Source: an uncultured Porphyromonadaceae bacterium (lineage in GTDB: Bacteria > Bacteroidota > Bacteroidia > Bacteroidales > Muribaculaceae). From it: a stretch of 64,000 nucleotides of DNA. Location: positions 1 to 64,000 of the forward strand of contig CAMWUJ010000004.1 in NCBI GenBank assembly GCA_947177405.1, in the 5' to 3' direction. The position numbers were made by a program, and so were the translations under genes. Positions 29,974 through 38,323 of the stretch are shown here, in pieces; within the stretch, counting starts at the first letter, position 1, and the number at the start of each line of letters is the position of its first letter. The notes under the pieces were generated by a model, which saw nothing but the letters and a program-made list of their open reading frames with translations, was not told where the DNA came from and made no database searches.

Positions 29974-31088
29974 AAAAAGCTATATTTATCGACCGCGACG
30001 GCACTATCATAAAGGAACCGGAGGATGAGCAAATTGACTCGCTCGAAAAACTCGAGTTCATCCCCGAAGCCATTTCAGCTCTACGATCCCTTATGGGACG
30101 TGGATATGAATTGGTGATGGTATCAAATCAAGATGGATTAGGCACCGATTCTTTTCCCGAGTCAACCTTCTGGCCGGCTCATAACCGTATGATTTCCACC
30201 CTGTCGGGCGAGGGTGTGGAATTTGACGCGATATTCCTCGACCGATCTTTCCCTGAAGAGAATCTTCCCACCCGAAAACCAGGCACAGCGATGCTGACCG
30301 ATTATATGCGTGGAGATTATGATCTCTCCAATTCCTTTGTAATCGGCGACCGCCTCACCGATCTTCAGCTGGCCTGCAACCTCGGCGCACAGGGGATTTT
30401 ACTGACCGGGGAGACAGATTCCGAGAATCTTTCAATTAAAGCTCAAGATTATAATCCGGCATTTATATCAGGATCCTGGCACGAAATAGCACGCCATATT
30501 CTCTCCAAAGGAAGGAATGTGACTTGCAACCGTATCACTAAAGAGACAGACATCTCGGTAAGCGTGGATCTTGACGGTAACGGAGAATCCGAAATCAATA
30601 CAGGTCTGAAATTCTTCGACCACATGATCGACCAGATAGCACACCATTCCGGAATCTCCCTGCAAGTCACATGCAAAGGTGATCTGGAAGTAGATGAGCA
30701 TCACACTATGGAAGATGTGGCCATTGCTCTGGGAGAAGCTCTCCGTAAGGCACTTGGAGATAAACATGGCATTGATCGATATGGTTTTGTACTCCCGATG
30801 GATGAATCCAGAGCACTGGTGCTTCTCGATCTCGGAGGCAGGATAGAATTTCAATGGGATGTGGAGTTTACAAGAGAATATATTGGTGACACCCCGACTG
30901 AGATGTTCGAGCATTTCTTTCAGTCTCTATGCTGTGCGCTTAGATGCAACCTGCATATCAGTGCACGGGGCACCAACAACCATCATCTGATCGAAGGCGT
31001 GTTCAAGGCTTTCGCAAGAGCATTGAAGATGGCTATACGTCGCGATCCTTTCAGTTATAATCTTCCCTCAAGCAAAGGTATATTATGA
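29970..31088 (+). CDS. hisB: bifunctional histidinol-phosphatase/imidazoleglycerol-phosphate dehydratase
   Basis: Start at ATG 29970 overlapping the hisC stop; IFIDRDGTIIKEP (HAD) plus FFDHMIDQIAHHSG and DEHHTMEDVAIALGEAL. Confidence 0.95.
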   Translation: MKKAIFIDRDGTIIKEPEDEQIDSLEKLEFIPEAISALRSLMGRGYELVMVSNQDGLGTDSFPESTFWPAHNRMISTLSGEGVEFDAIFLDRSFPEENLPTRKPGTAMLTDYMRGDYDLSNSFVIGDRLTDLQLACNLGAQGILLTGETDSENLSIKAQDYNPAFISGSWHEIARHILSKGRNVTCNRITKETDISVSVDLDGNGESEINTGLKFFDHMIDQIAHHSGISLQVTCKGDLEVDEHHTMEDVAIALGEALRKALGDKHGIDRYGFVLPMDESRALVLLDLGGRIEFQWDVEFTREYIGDTPTEMFEHFFQSLCCALRCNLHISARGTNNHHLIEGVFKAFARALKMAIRRDPFSYNLPSSKGIL

Positions 31089-31669
31089 TTGCAGTTATTG
31101 ATTATGATATGGGTAACATCCGTTCACTCGGGTATGCCCTTCAAAGACTCGGGGCGGAATGGAAACTCACTTCTGATCATTCCGAAATTTTGGAAGCCTC
31201 CCATGTGGTGCTCCCCGGCGTAGGGAATGCCGCTGAAGCGATGCAACGACTCAAGGATCGGAACCTCCCGGATCTCCTGTGGAAAATCCGACGTCCGGTG
31301 CTCGGTATATGCGTGGGGATGCAGGTGATGTGCCGCCATTCGATGGAAGGCGATGTGGAGTGTATGGGCATTTTCGATGCAAAGGTGAGACGTTTTGAAG
31401 AAGCACCGGGAATAAAAGTTCCCAATATGGGATGGTCGCCTATTGCAAATATGGAGTCTAAACTTTTCAAAGGTATCCACAGCAACGAGTTTGTATATTT
31501 TGTGCATAGCTACTATGCCCCTTTGTGTCCCGATACAATCGCCACTTCCCGACATCCCGACCTCTTCTCGGCAGCTCTCAAATATGAGAATTTCTACGGC
31601 TGCCAGTTTCATCCCGAGAAGAGTGGAGAAGTAGGAGAACGGATACTCGCCAATTTCCTTAGTTTATAA
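31085..31669 (+). CDS. hisH: imidazole glycerol phosphate synthase subunit HisH
   Basis: VIDYDMGNIRSLGYAL; GICVGMQVMC; FYGCQFHPEKSGEVG. Confidence 0.96.
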   Translation: MIAVIDYDMGNIRSLGYALQRLGAEWKLTSDHSEILEASHVVLPGVGNAAEAMQRLKDRNLPDLLWKIRRPVLGICVGMQVMCRHSMEGDVECMGIFDAKVRRFEEAPGIKVPNMGWSPIANMESKLFKGIHSNEFVYFVHSYYAPLCPDTIATSRHPDLFSAALKYENFYGCQFHPEKSGEVGERILANFLSL

Positions 31670-31716
31670 TAATAAGGAAGTTGGATATTATTTCTTAAGA
31701 AAAAACAACGAATCCA

Positions 31717-32445
31717 ATGATTGAAATAATCCCGGCAATAGATATTATCGATGGCAAATGCGTTCGACTGTCGCAAGGCGACTACGACCGCAAGACCATT
31801 TATGACGCCTCTCCCCTCTCCATGGCTCGCCAATACTCCTCAATCGGCATAGGTCGCCTTCACCTTGTGGACCTTGACGGAGCAAAGTCGGGCGAGCCAC
31901 GCAATCTCGAAGTGTTGCGGCAGATAGCCGGCGAGCACCTCCTCAAAATAGAATGGGGAGGAGGTATCAAGAGCCATGAAGCACTCATGAAAGTGTTTGA
32001 GGCCGGTGCTGATTATGCCATTGTTGGATCAGTGGCAGTGAAACAGCCCGAACTTATGGAGGCGTGGCTCTCCGAATTCGGAGGCGACAGGATAATTCTC
32101 GGAGCTGATGTAAGGAATGGAAAAGTATCTGTGAACGGCTGGATGGAAGATTCATCGCTCACCATCGACGATTTGATCCTAAGATTCCGTCCGTTCGGAC
32201 TTAAAGAGGTGATTGTCACCGATATCTCAAAAGATGGAATGTTGACCGGACCCTCCACATCACTATATTCCGCTCTCGAACGCAAATATCCCGATATTAT
32301 TTTCACCGTATCGGGAGGCATTTCTTCCATTGCCGATATCAGAGAGATGGATGTGATCGGCCTTCCACGCGTGATTGTAGGAAAGGCTATTTATGAGAAT
32401 CGAATATCCCTCGATGAGATTGAGGAATATATGAATGTGGATTGA
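31717..32445 (+). CDS. hisA: HisA isomerase
   Basis: IIPAIDIIDGKCVRLSQGDY; GGGIKS; SGGISS. Confidence 0.96.
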   Translation: MIEIIPAIDIIDGKCVRLSQGDYDRKTIYDASPLSMARQYSSIGIGRLHLVDLDGAKSGEPRNLEVLRQIAGEHLLKIEWGGGIKSHEALMKVFEAGADYAIVGSVAVKQPELMEAWLSEFGGDRIILGADVRNGKVSVNGWMEDSSLTIDDLILRFRPFGLKEVIVTDISKDGMLTGPSTSLYSALERKYPDIIFTVSGGISSIADIREMDVIGLPRVIVGKAIYENRISLDEIEEYMNVD

Positions 32446-32492
32446 ACGAGTGCATGACTCCCTCTTATCCGCAGTTATAATACAATATCAAT

Positions 32493-32723
32493 TAAGTAAG
32501 TGTTCAAAATTAATTTATACTATATGCGAGCTTATTTTTAGACGATTTTGACTCGTCATTGTTTTAAGTTTTGGAAACTCGTCGATTTCCAATTGGCGTG
32601 GAGCGAAGGAGCATAGCGAGCTATGTGACTGAGCGACAAGTCAAAATCGGCAAAAAAGAAGCCGCAGATAGTATAAAAGATTAAATAAACACTTACTATC
32701 GTTTAATTTTGAATACTTACTTA
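32493..32723. repeat. long-hairpin repeat element E2 between hisA and hisF
   Basis: Terminal inverted repeat taagtaagtgttcaaaattaa / ttaattttgaatacttactta (20/21); internal arms gcttatttttagacgattttgactcgtc / gacaagtcaaaatcggcaaaaaagaagc; apical catagcgagctatg. Confidence 0.8.
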
Positions 32724-33478
32724 TGCCAGCTAAAAGAATAATACCCTGTCTTGATGTAAAGAACGGACGCACAGTGAAGGGGATTAATTTCGAGGGTCTC
32801 ACCGATGTGGGTGATCCTGTTGAACTTGGAGACAGATACGCTCAGGAAGGTGCCGACGAACTTGTATATCTCGATATATCAGCCTCTAAGGAAGGCCGAA
32901 ACACTTTCACCGAACTCGTGGGTCGTATTGCAGGGAGTATCAATATCCCGTTTACAGTGGGAGGTGGAATCGCTTCTCTCGAAGATGCCGCCCGACTTCT
33001 GGAAGCCGGTGCCGACAAGATCACCGTAAATAGTGCTGCTGTGGCAAACCGGGATCTGATATCAGAAATTTCGGGCAAGTATGGCCGACAGTTTGTAGTT
33101 GTTGCAATCGATGCCAAGAAAGTGGACGGAATATGGAGGGTTACGACACATGGCGGATCGCGAATCACCGACCTTGAACTTTTTTCCTGGGCTAAGGAAG
33201 TGGAAAAGCGAGGGGCCGGTGAAATCATGTTTACCTCCATGGATCATGACGGCACCCGTAACGGCTACCCTTGTGAAACGTTCGCCACTCTATGCGATTC
33301 CCTATCCATACCTGTAATCGCTTCCGGAGGAGCCGGTTCGGCACGCGATATTGAAGAGGTGCTCTCCGAGGGGAAGGCTGATGCCGCCTTAGCCGCATCA
33401 ATTTTTCATTATGGGGAAATATCAATAAAGACGCTGAAAGAATCTCTTGCAGAAAAAGGAATTTACGTGAGAAAGTAA
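32723..33478 (+). CDS. hisF: imidazole glycerol phosphate synthase subunit HisF
   Basis: [37 protein letters not shown]. Confidence 0.97.
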   Translation: MPAKRIIPCLDVKNGRTVKGINFEGLTDVGDPVELGDRYAQEGADELVYLDISASKEGRNTFTELVGRIAGSINIPFTVGGGIASLEDAARLLEAGADKITVNSAAVANRDLISEISGKYGRQFVVVAIDAKKVDGIWRVTTHGGSRITDLELFSWAKEVEKRGAGEIMFTSMDHDGTRNGYPCETFATLCDSLSIPVIASGGAGSARDIEEVLSEGKADAALAASIFHYGEISIKTLKESLAEKGIYVRK

Positions 33479-33508
33479 ACCGGTAACGTCTGAATTAAAA
33501 TTAAACAA

Positions 33509-34117
33509 ATGAACACAATAAAATTTGAAGATTTCAATCTCTCGAAATGCAGCGACGGTCTTCTTCCCGTGATAATTCAGGATTCAGTATCGCAGAAGGT
33601 GTTGATGCTCGGATATATGAATAAAGAGGCGTTCGACAAGACTGTTGCCCTGGGGAAAGTTACCTTCTTCAGCCGTACAAGAAATACACTCTGGACCAAA
33701 GGAGAGACATCAGGTAATTATCTTCTTGTGAAGGATATGTATGTGGATTGCGATGCCGACACGCTCCTGATTAAAGCGGATCCGGTAGGTCCCACCTGCC
33801 ATCGAGGCACAGAAGCCTGCTTTGACACTCCTGCTGCCGAGGGCTTTATCCGTAAGCTTTCGGAGGTGGTGAAGGGCCGACATCACGAAATGCCTGAAGA
33901 TTCCTATACCACCCGTCTCTTCATCCGCGGTGTGAAAAAGATAGCCCAGAAAGTCGGTGAGGAAGCTGTGGAATCAGCCATAGAAGCTGTGGATGGAAAC
34001 CGCAAGAGATTCATATATGAAGCTTCAGATCTGATGTTTCATTATCTTGTGCTGCTCGAAGCCATGGGAGTCACCCTTGATGATATTGAAAAAGAGCTAT
34101 TGTTCCGTCATACCTGA
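33509..34117 (+). CDS. hisIE: bifunctional phosphoribosyl-AMP cyclohydrolase/phosphoribosyl-ATP pyrophosphatase
   Basis: VLMLGYMNKEAFDKT; SRTRNTLWTKGETSGN; DCDADTLL; KKIAQKVGEEAVESAIEA. Confidence 0.96.
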   Translation: MNTIKFEDFNLSKCSDGLLPVIIQDSVSQKVLMLGYMNKEAFDKTVALGKVTFFSRTRNTLWTKGETSGNYLLVKDMYVDCDADTLLIKADPVGPTCHRGTEACFDTPAAEGFIRKLSEVVKGRHHEMPEDSYTTRLFIRGVKKIAQKVGEEAVESAIEAVDGNRKRFIYEASDLMFHYLVLLEAMGVTLDDIEKELLFRHT

Positions 34118-34187
34118 TATTCTCCTTATGTTTGGAGATTGTCATAAAAAAATTCCTGATTTTAGCTGTTTAAATTAAGATTTTAAT

Positions 34188-34195
34188 TAATTTTG
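34188..34195 (+). promoter_or_regulatory. -7 box TAATTTTG
   Basis: Matches TAnnTTTG, upstream of the 34217 gene. Confidence 0.5.
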
Positions 34196-34216
34196 CAATC
34201 TAAATTGACTGTCATT

Positions 34217-35548
34217 ATGAAACTCAGGAATATAATACTCATTCTCATCACTTTCTCTTTCTCACTTACCTCTTTCGCGGTTTCCGACAAGGATATGGAA
34301 CAAGCGAAAGTAGAAGCCGCAAAGCTTTATCTCCGTTGGACCAACAACGGATCAGGATACCTCGATGATGTAACCGCATCCTCGATGGCTGATCTTGAGT
34401 CGAAACTGAAAGCGCAGGAGAAAGAGAATCTCAAGGCTTTCAAGTCGGTTAATATCCCTTCCGACTATGCTTCCTGGGACAAACAGCGTTTCGTACAGTT
34501 CTGGGGAACCACATTCTTCACCTCCCCTGCTCTCTCCGCTGATGGTAAACGAGCCAAAGACAGAGTGAAAGCTAAGGTGAGCGCGATGAATGTCTCTGCC
34601 CCTACTGCAGCTCCGGCTGCTACCACGGCCTCTACCGCTCCTGCGGAGACACCTCAGGCTCCCGCACCCGAAGAATCAGAAAACCCCGGTCAGGAGGAAA
34701 CTCCCAAAGTGGAGACTCCCCCCGAAAATGCCATATCGATCCCCGAGCCTACAGAAATAAAACACGAGGAGGAAGCACTTGCCGACTCGCTCCAGATGAT
34801 TCAGGCAGAGGAAGATAACATGGCCCGTGCCGATCGCCCTGAAAAAGCTAAAAGTAACACTTGGATTTATGTTGTGATTCTTATTGTGCTCGTAATCCTT
34901 GTGGTATGGCTGATGGTATATGCCGCCAATATGATGAAGAAGCAGAATTCAGATTCCGAGCGCGACCAACGTCGTAGAGACCGTGATGAAAAGTCTCCAC
35001 GCAAGGACTCCGACAAACAGTTCATGGCTTCTCAGGCAGCAATAGAGAAACTGCAGGAGGAGAATGCTCGTCTTAAATCACAACTTGAAGCTGCCAAAGC
35101 AGAAATAATCCGTCAGAAAGGGGAGGGTAATGTTCCTACTGCTTCTCCAGTAAAAAAAGGAATGACCGCAGCCATCTCCGATGCAATGCAAGTAAAAGAG
35201 GAGCCCAAGCACAAACCGCAGCCTAAAGTTATCAACGAGATATTCTTAGGACGAGCAAATCCCAAAGGACAATTCGTAAGAGGTGACCGTCGTCCTAATC
35301 CCGACCATACCGTTTATCGTCTTGACACCAAAGATGGTATTGTGGGCACATTCCGGTTTGCCGAGACGCCCGATGCTTTCGCTTTAGCCACATCCAATCC
35401 TCTTCAATACCTTGCCGGAGGATGTATCTGCGAAAACTTTGAGGATGCTGACACAGCTTCACGCATCATTACCGATGCTCCCGGAACAGCCGTCCTCGAA
35501 AATGGTTGCTGGAAAGTGCTTCGCAAATCAAAAATAAGATTTGAATAA
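34217..35548 (+). CDS. hypothetical membrane protein with Pro/Ala/Glu-rich linker and coiled coil
   Basis: Signal peptide MKLRNIILILITFSFSLTSFA; TM helix TWIYVVILIVLVILVVWLMVYAA; coiled-coil region; unrecognised C-terminal domain. Confidence 0.75.
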   Translation: MKLRNIILILITFSFSLTSFAVSDKDMEQAKVEAAKLYLRWTNNGSGYLDDVTASSMADLESKLKAQEKENLKAFKSVNIPSDYASWDKQRFVQFWGTTFFTSPALSADGKRAKDRVKAKVSAMNVSAPTAAPAATTASTAPAETPQAPAPEESENPGQEETPKVETPPENAISIPEPTEIKHEEEALADSLQMIQAEEDNMARADRPEKAKSNTWIYVVILIVLVILVVWLMVYAANMMKKQNSDSERDQRRRDRDEKSPRKDSDKQFMASQAAIEKLQEENARLKSQLEAAKAEIIRQKGEGNVPTASPVKKGMTAAISDAMQVKEEPKHKPQPKVINEIFLGRANPKGQFVRGDRRPNPDHTVYRLDTKDGIVGTFRFAETPDAFALATSNPLQYLAGGCICENFEDADTASRIITDAPGTAVLENGCWKVLRKSKIRFE

Positions 35549-35572
35549 AATCATATTTAATTCTCTTTATAT

Positions 35573-36156
35573 ATGTCATATTTAAAAAAGATTGCAGCCC
35601 CCTTTGCCCTTATCACTATACTTTCTATTGGGGGGGGGTATCATGTGGTCCTTCAAAAACAGAAAAGGCCTTGATTGCCAAAGCTGATTCAATAGTTCAA
35701 GCAGACTCATTAGCCAAGCAGCAACAAGAGGCAGCCAACCAAATCGAAAAAGCAAGAGAGGACTCAATTGCTAACGCACGCAAAGAATCCGAGGAAAAGT
35801 TAGAGACTTGGAAAAATAAGGTTCCCACATTGAAGGATCTTGATACAAGCAATCCCGGAAGTCTGCTCAAGAAGCGGGGATTTAAATACAAGAAAAAGGT
35901 TATAGCATCCTTTGAAACTCATGGATGGGATGATTATACTGATATATATACCCTCCGCCTTGATTCAGACCATTACTGCATTGTTAAATTGGGAGTACAC
36001 GAATATACAATAGAAAAAACTCTTACAATTGTAGGTGCACCCGACAAACTGGAGCAAGCCAAAAGTCAAGCGAAAGAGATTCAAAGAGAAATAAATAATG
36101 GGGCACCCGCTGACCTCAATATAGGTACTAACACAATTAGCATATATTGGCATTAA
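35573..36156 (+). pseudogene. lipoprotein gene out of frame at a G9 tract in the signal peptide (possibly phase-variable)
   Basis: ATG 35573 reads MSYLKKIAAPFALITILSIGGG then shifts at G9 (35630-35638). With G10 or G7 it continues VSCGPSKTEKALIAK... into the 161-aa ORF frame ending at 36156. Confidence 0.75.
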
Positions 36157-36266
36157 CCATCATAAATTAAGCGCAATATCTAATTATCACCATAAATTTG
36201 ACATAATTCGGAATGTAATTAGGTTAAATTATAGGCATATAATTTGTGATATTGAAGAAAAATATA

Positions 36267-36274
36267 TAACTTTG
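36267..36274 (+). promoter_or_regulatory. -7 box TAACTTTG
   Basis: Matches TAnnTTTG, upstream of tRNA-Leu(CAA). Confidence 0.5.
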
Positions 36275-36284
36275 CAAAGTAAAA

Positions 36285-36366
36285 GCCCTGATGGCGGAAT
36301 CGGTAGACGCGCTGGTCTCAAACACCAGTGGAGCAATCCGTGCCGGTTCGACCCCGGCTCAGGGTA
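36285..36366 (+). tRNA. tRNA-Leu (anticodon CAA)
   Basis: Acceptor gccctga/tcagggt; anticodon stem-loop ctggt-ctcaaac-accag; T-arm gccggttcgaccccggc. Confidence 0.93.
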
Positions 36367-36369
36367 CTG

Positions 36370-36402
36370 AAAAGAGGATTCTCATCGTGAGAATCCTCTT
36401 TT
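36370..36402 (+). terminator. intrinsic terminator after tRNA-Leu
   Basis: aaaagaggattctcatcgtgagaatcctctttt. Confidence 0.85.
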
Positions 36403-36579
36403 CTATTTCTTTCTCCTCGTAACTCGTTGGTCTGCTCATAGATAAGTTCAAGCACTTTGTGATATGAAGAGGCTTATATTTTTTACGGTTGACCAATAAC
36501 GATATTGACATCCTATTTTCTCTCAATTCTGATAAGAGTACATATAATTTATATAGAAAAACTTTTCTCTGATTAATTT

Positions 36580-36598
36580 TTTATTGGATGGAGTCTTA
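36580..36598. repeat. left 19-bp inverted repeat flanking the lipoprotein gene group
   Basis: tttattggatggagtctta is the exact reverse complement of 41070-41088 taagactccatccaataaa. Confidence 0.85.
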
Positions 36599-36708
36599 AA
36601 ATCAATAGTCTGTATGGTATTTAATTCAAAATTAATTAGTAACTTTACAAATATTAAGCCTCTCTTACCAAGAGGGTGTGATAATGCTAATTAACAAATA
36701 ACATCAAA

Positions 36709-37250
36709 ATGAAAAAAATATACTAAATCTATTTGTTTTCTTTTTTTCTGCATTAGTAGGGTTCATTGCCACTTCCTGCAGCAACGAGGAAGAGCCACAA
36801 TCGAATGAGTTCAAGGCACAAGTTGACTACATTAAGACCATGATACTTGATGATACAGGCAACATAGGATTTATACCCACTGAAAATGAAGAAATCTATC
36901 TTTGTCCTGTAAATAATGCAGAAGACTCGCGCAAATTATGTAAGTATAGACTTAACACCAAATGGGAAGACGATAAACTGAATATCCATTTAGGGGAATT
37001 TGGGACTATTGCCGGAAATCACTCTGATGAAGAAGGGGTTTTTGATATAATTCACTTCAATGTCAAAGAACTTCCTAAGTTTACATTGAAAGTTTCATCA
37101 ATAGATTATTGTGCTAACGCGATCAATTCACCGTTACCGTTAGAATCTCAATTATGGATGTGTGGGGGCTGTCACAAAGTATATCCTAAGCTTATGCCAT
37201 CATGCCCATTTTGTGGCAGTCTTGATAGACAGGAACTAGTCTCTCATTAA
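36709..37250 (+). pseudogene. zinc-ribbon lipoprotein with start-proximal frameshift at an A7 tract
   Basis: ATG 36709 reads MKKIY*. With one extra A it reads MKKNILNLFVFFFSALVGFIATSCSNEEEPQ... into the 36840-37250 frame; C-terminal CGGC...CPFC. Confidence 0.7.
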
Positions 37251-37264
37251 GTAACAAAATCAGA

Positions 37265-38323
37265 ATGAAACACAGAATTGTTTTGATAAAATATATATTA
37301 CTCTCCTTCTTTTCTGTGCTATCACTCATATTGCCTTCTTGTTCAGCAGATAACTTCGACGAAAGGGATGTTTCCATTATTCCAACACCGCAGATTATAG
37401 TATTGTATGGCCCCGGGGGTCTTGGAGACCAGGGCTATATGGACTGTATTCTCAGCGGTGTGCAGATGTTCAAGCGCAAACATTACTCGGAGGTGGATAT
37501 GTACCAGTATTCTCCCTCGACGATGGAGGAGGCTGCAAGACTTGTCAATGATTGGCTTTCACTACCACAGAGTAATGTTCCTGCTCTCTTTGTAGTGGCA
37601 AGTAGTGACTATGAGCTTCTTATCACTGAATCCCTCTCCCGACATTCTCTTACAAATAATAAACGAATGTTGATGTTTGAGAATGATACACACCTTGACC
37701 TACCCGTAACCATTTTTCAGATGTCAATGTATGGCGCTTCTTACCTCGCCGGTGTGACTGCTGCCGAATATGTCAGGAATCTTGGGGAGGATACCGGAAC
37801 TAAAAATGCGCTCATTCTTCTCGCTCATCCTAACGACAAGACCATCGCAAAGTCAGGCGTAGGTTTTAAAGCCGGTTTTGATTCGGCTGCTCCTGACGCA
37901 GTTGCCTATACCGAATATCTCGCTGATGATTGGACAGGATATGCTTCCGCTCAGACGGCCTATCAAAGAATGAGCAAATGGTCGAAAGATTATGCTTTTG
38001 TTTTCCCCGTTGCCGGAGGAAGCAATCAAGGAATTTTCCGTTATACGCGGGAATATCCGGATTCTCCGCTGACAGCAGGAATGGATATAGACCAGTCAGG
38101 CTTGTCCCGAAACATCATGGGTAGTGTGATCAAACATATAGATAAGGTGGTATTTGACTTCATGGAAACATGGTTATCTACCGGTGAATTGCCTGAATCA
38201 ACCGTGTTCGGCCTTGAAAGCGGATATGTGGACTGGATTTTATCTCCTCGATATTCCCAATATCAGTCAATTGTCGATAAAGCCCGTCAGGAGGCTATCA
38301 GAAAGGAGGTGTCAGAGCTATGA
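37265..38323 (+). CDS. BMP/Med-family substrate-binding-like lipoprotein
   Basis: Lipobox LSLILPSCSAD; GPGGLGDQGYMDCILSGVQMFKR; GASYLAGVTAAEYVRN; PVAGGSNQGIFRY; GMDIDQSGL. Confidence 0.8.
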   Translation: MKHRIVLIKYILLSFFSVLSLILPSCSADNFDERDVSIIPTPQIIVLYGPGGLGDQGYMDCILSGVQMFKRKHYSEVDMYQYSPSTMEEAARLVNDWLSLPQSNVPALFVVASSDYELLITESLSRHSLTNNKRMLMFENDTHLDLPVTIFQMSMYGASYLAGVTAAEYVRNLGEDTGTKNALILLAHPNDKTIAKSGVGFKAGFDSAAPDAVAYTEYLADDWTGYASAQTAYQRMSKWSKDYAFVFPVAGGSNQGIFRYTREYPDSPLTAGMDIDQSGLSRNIMGSVIKHIDKVVFDFMETWLSTGELPESTVFGLESGYVDWILSPRYSQYQSIVDKARQEAIRKEVSEL

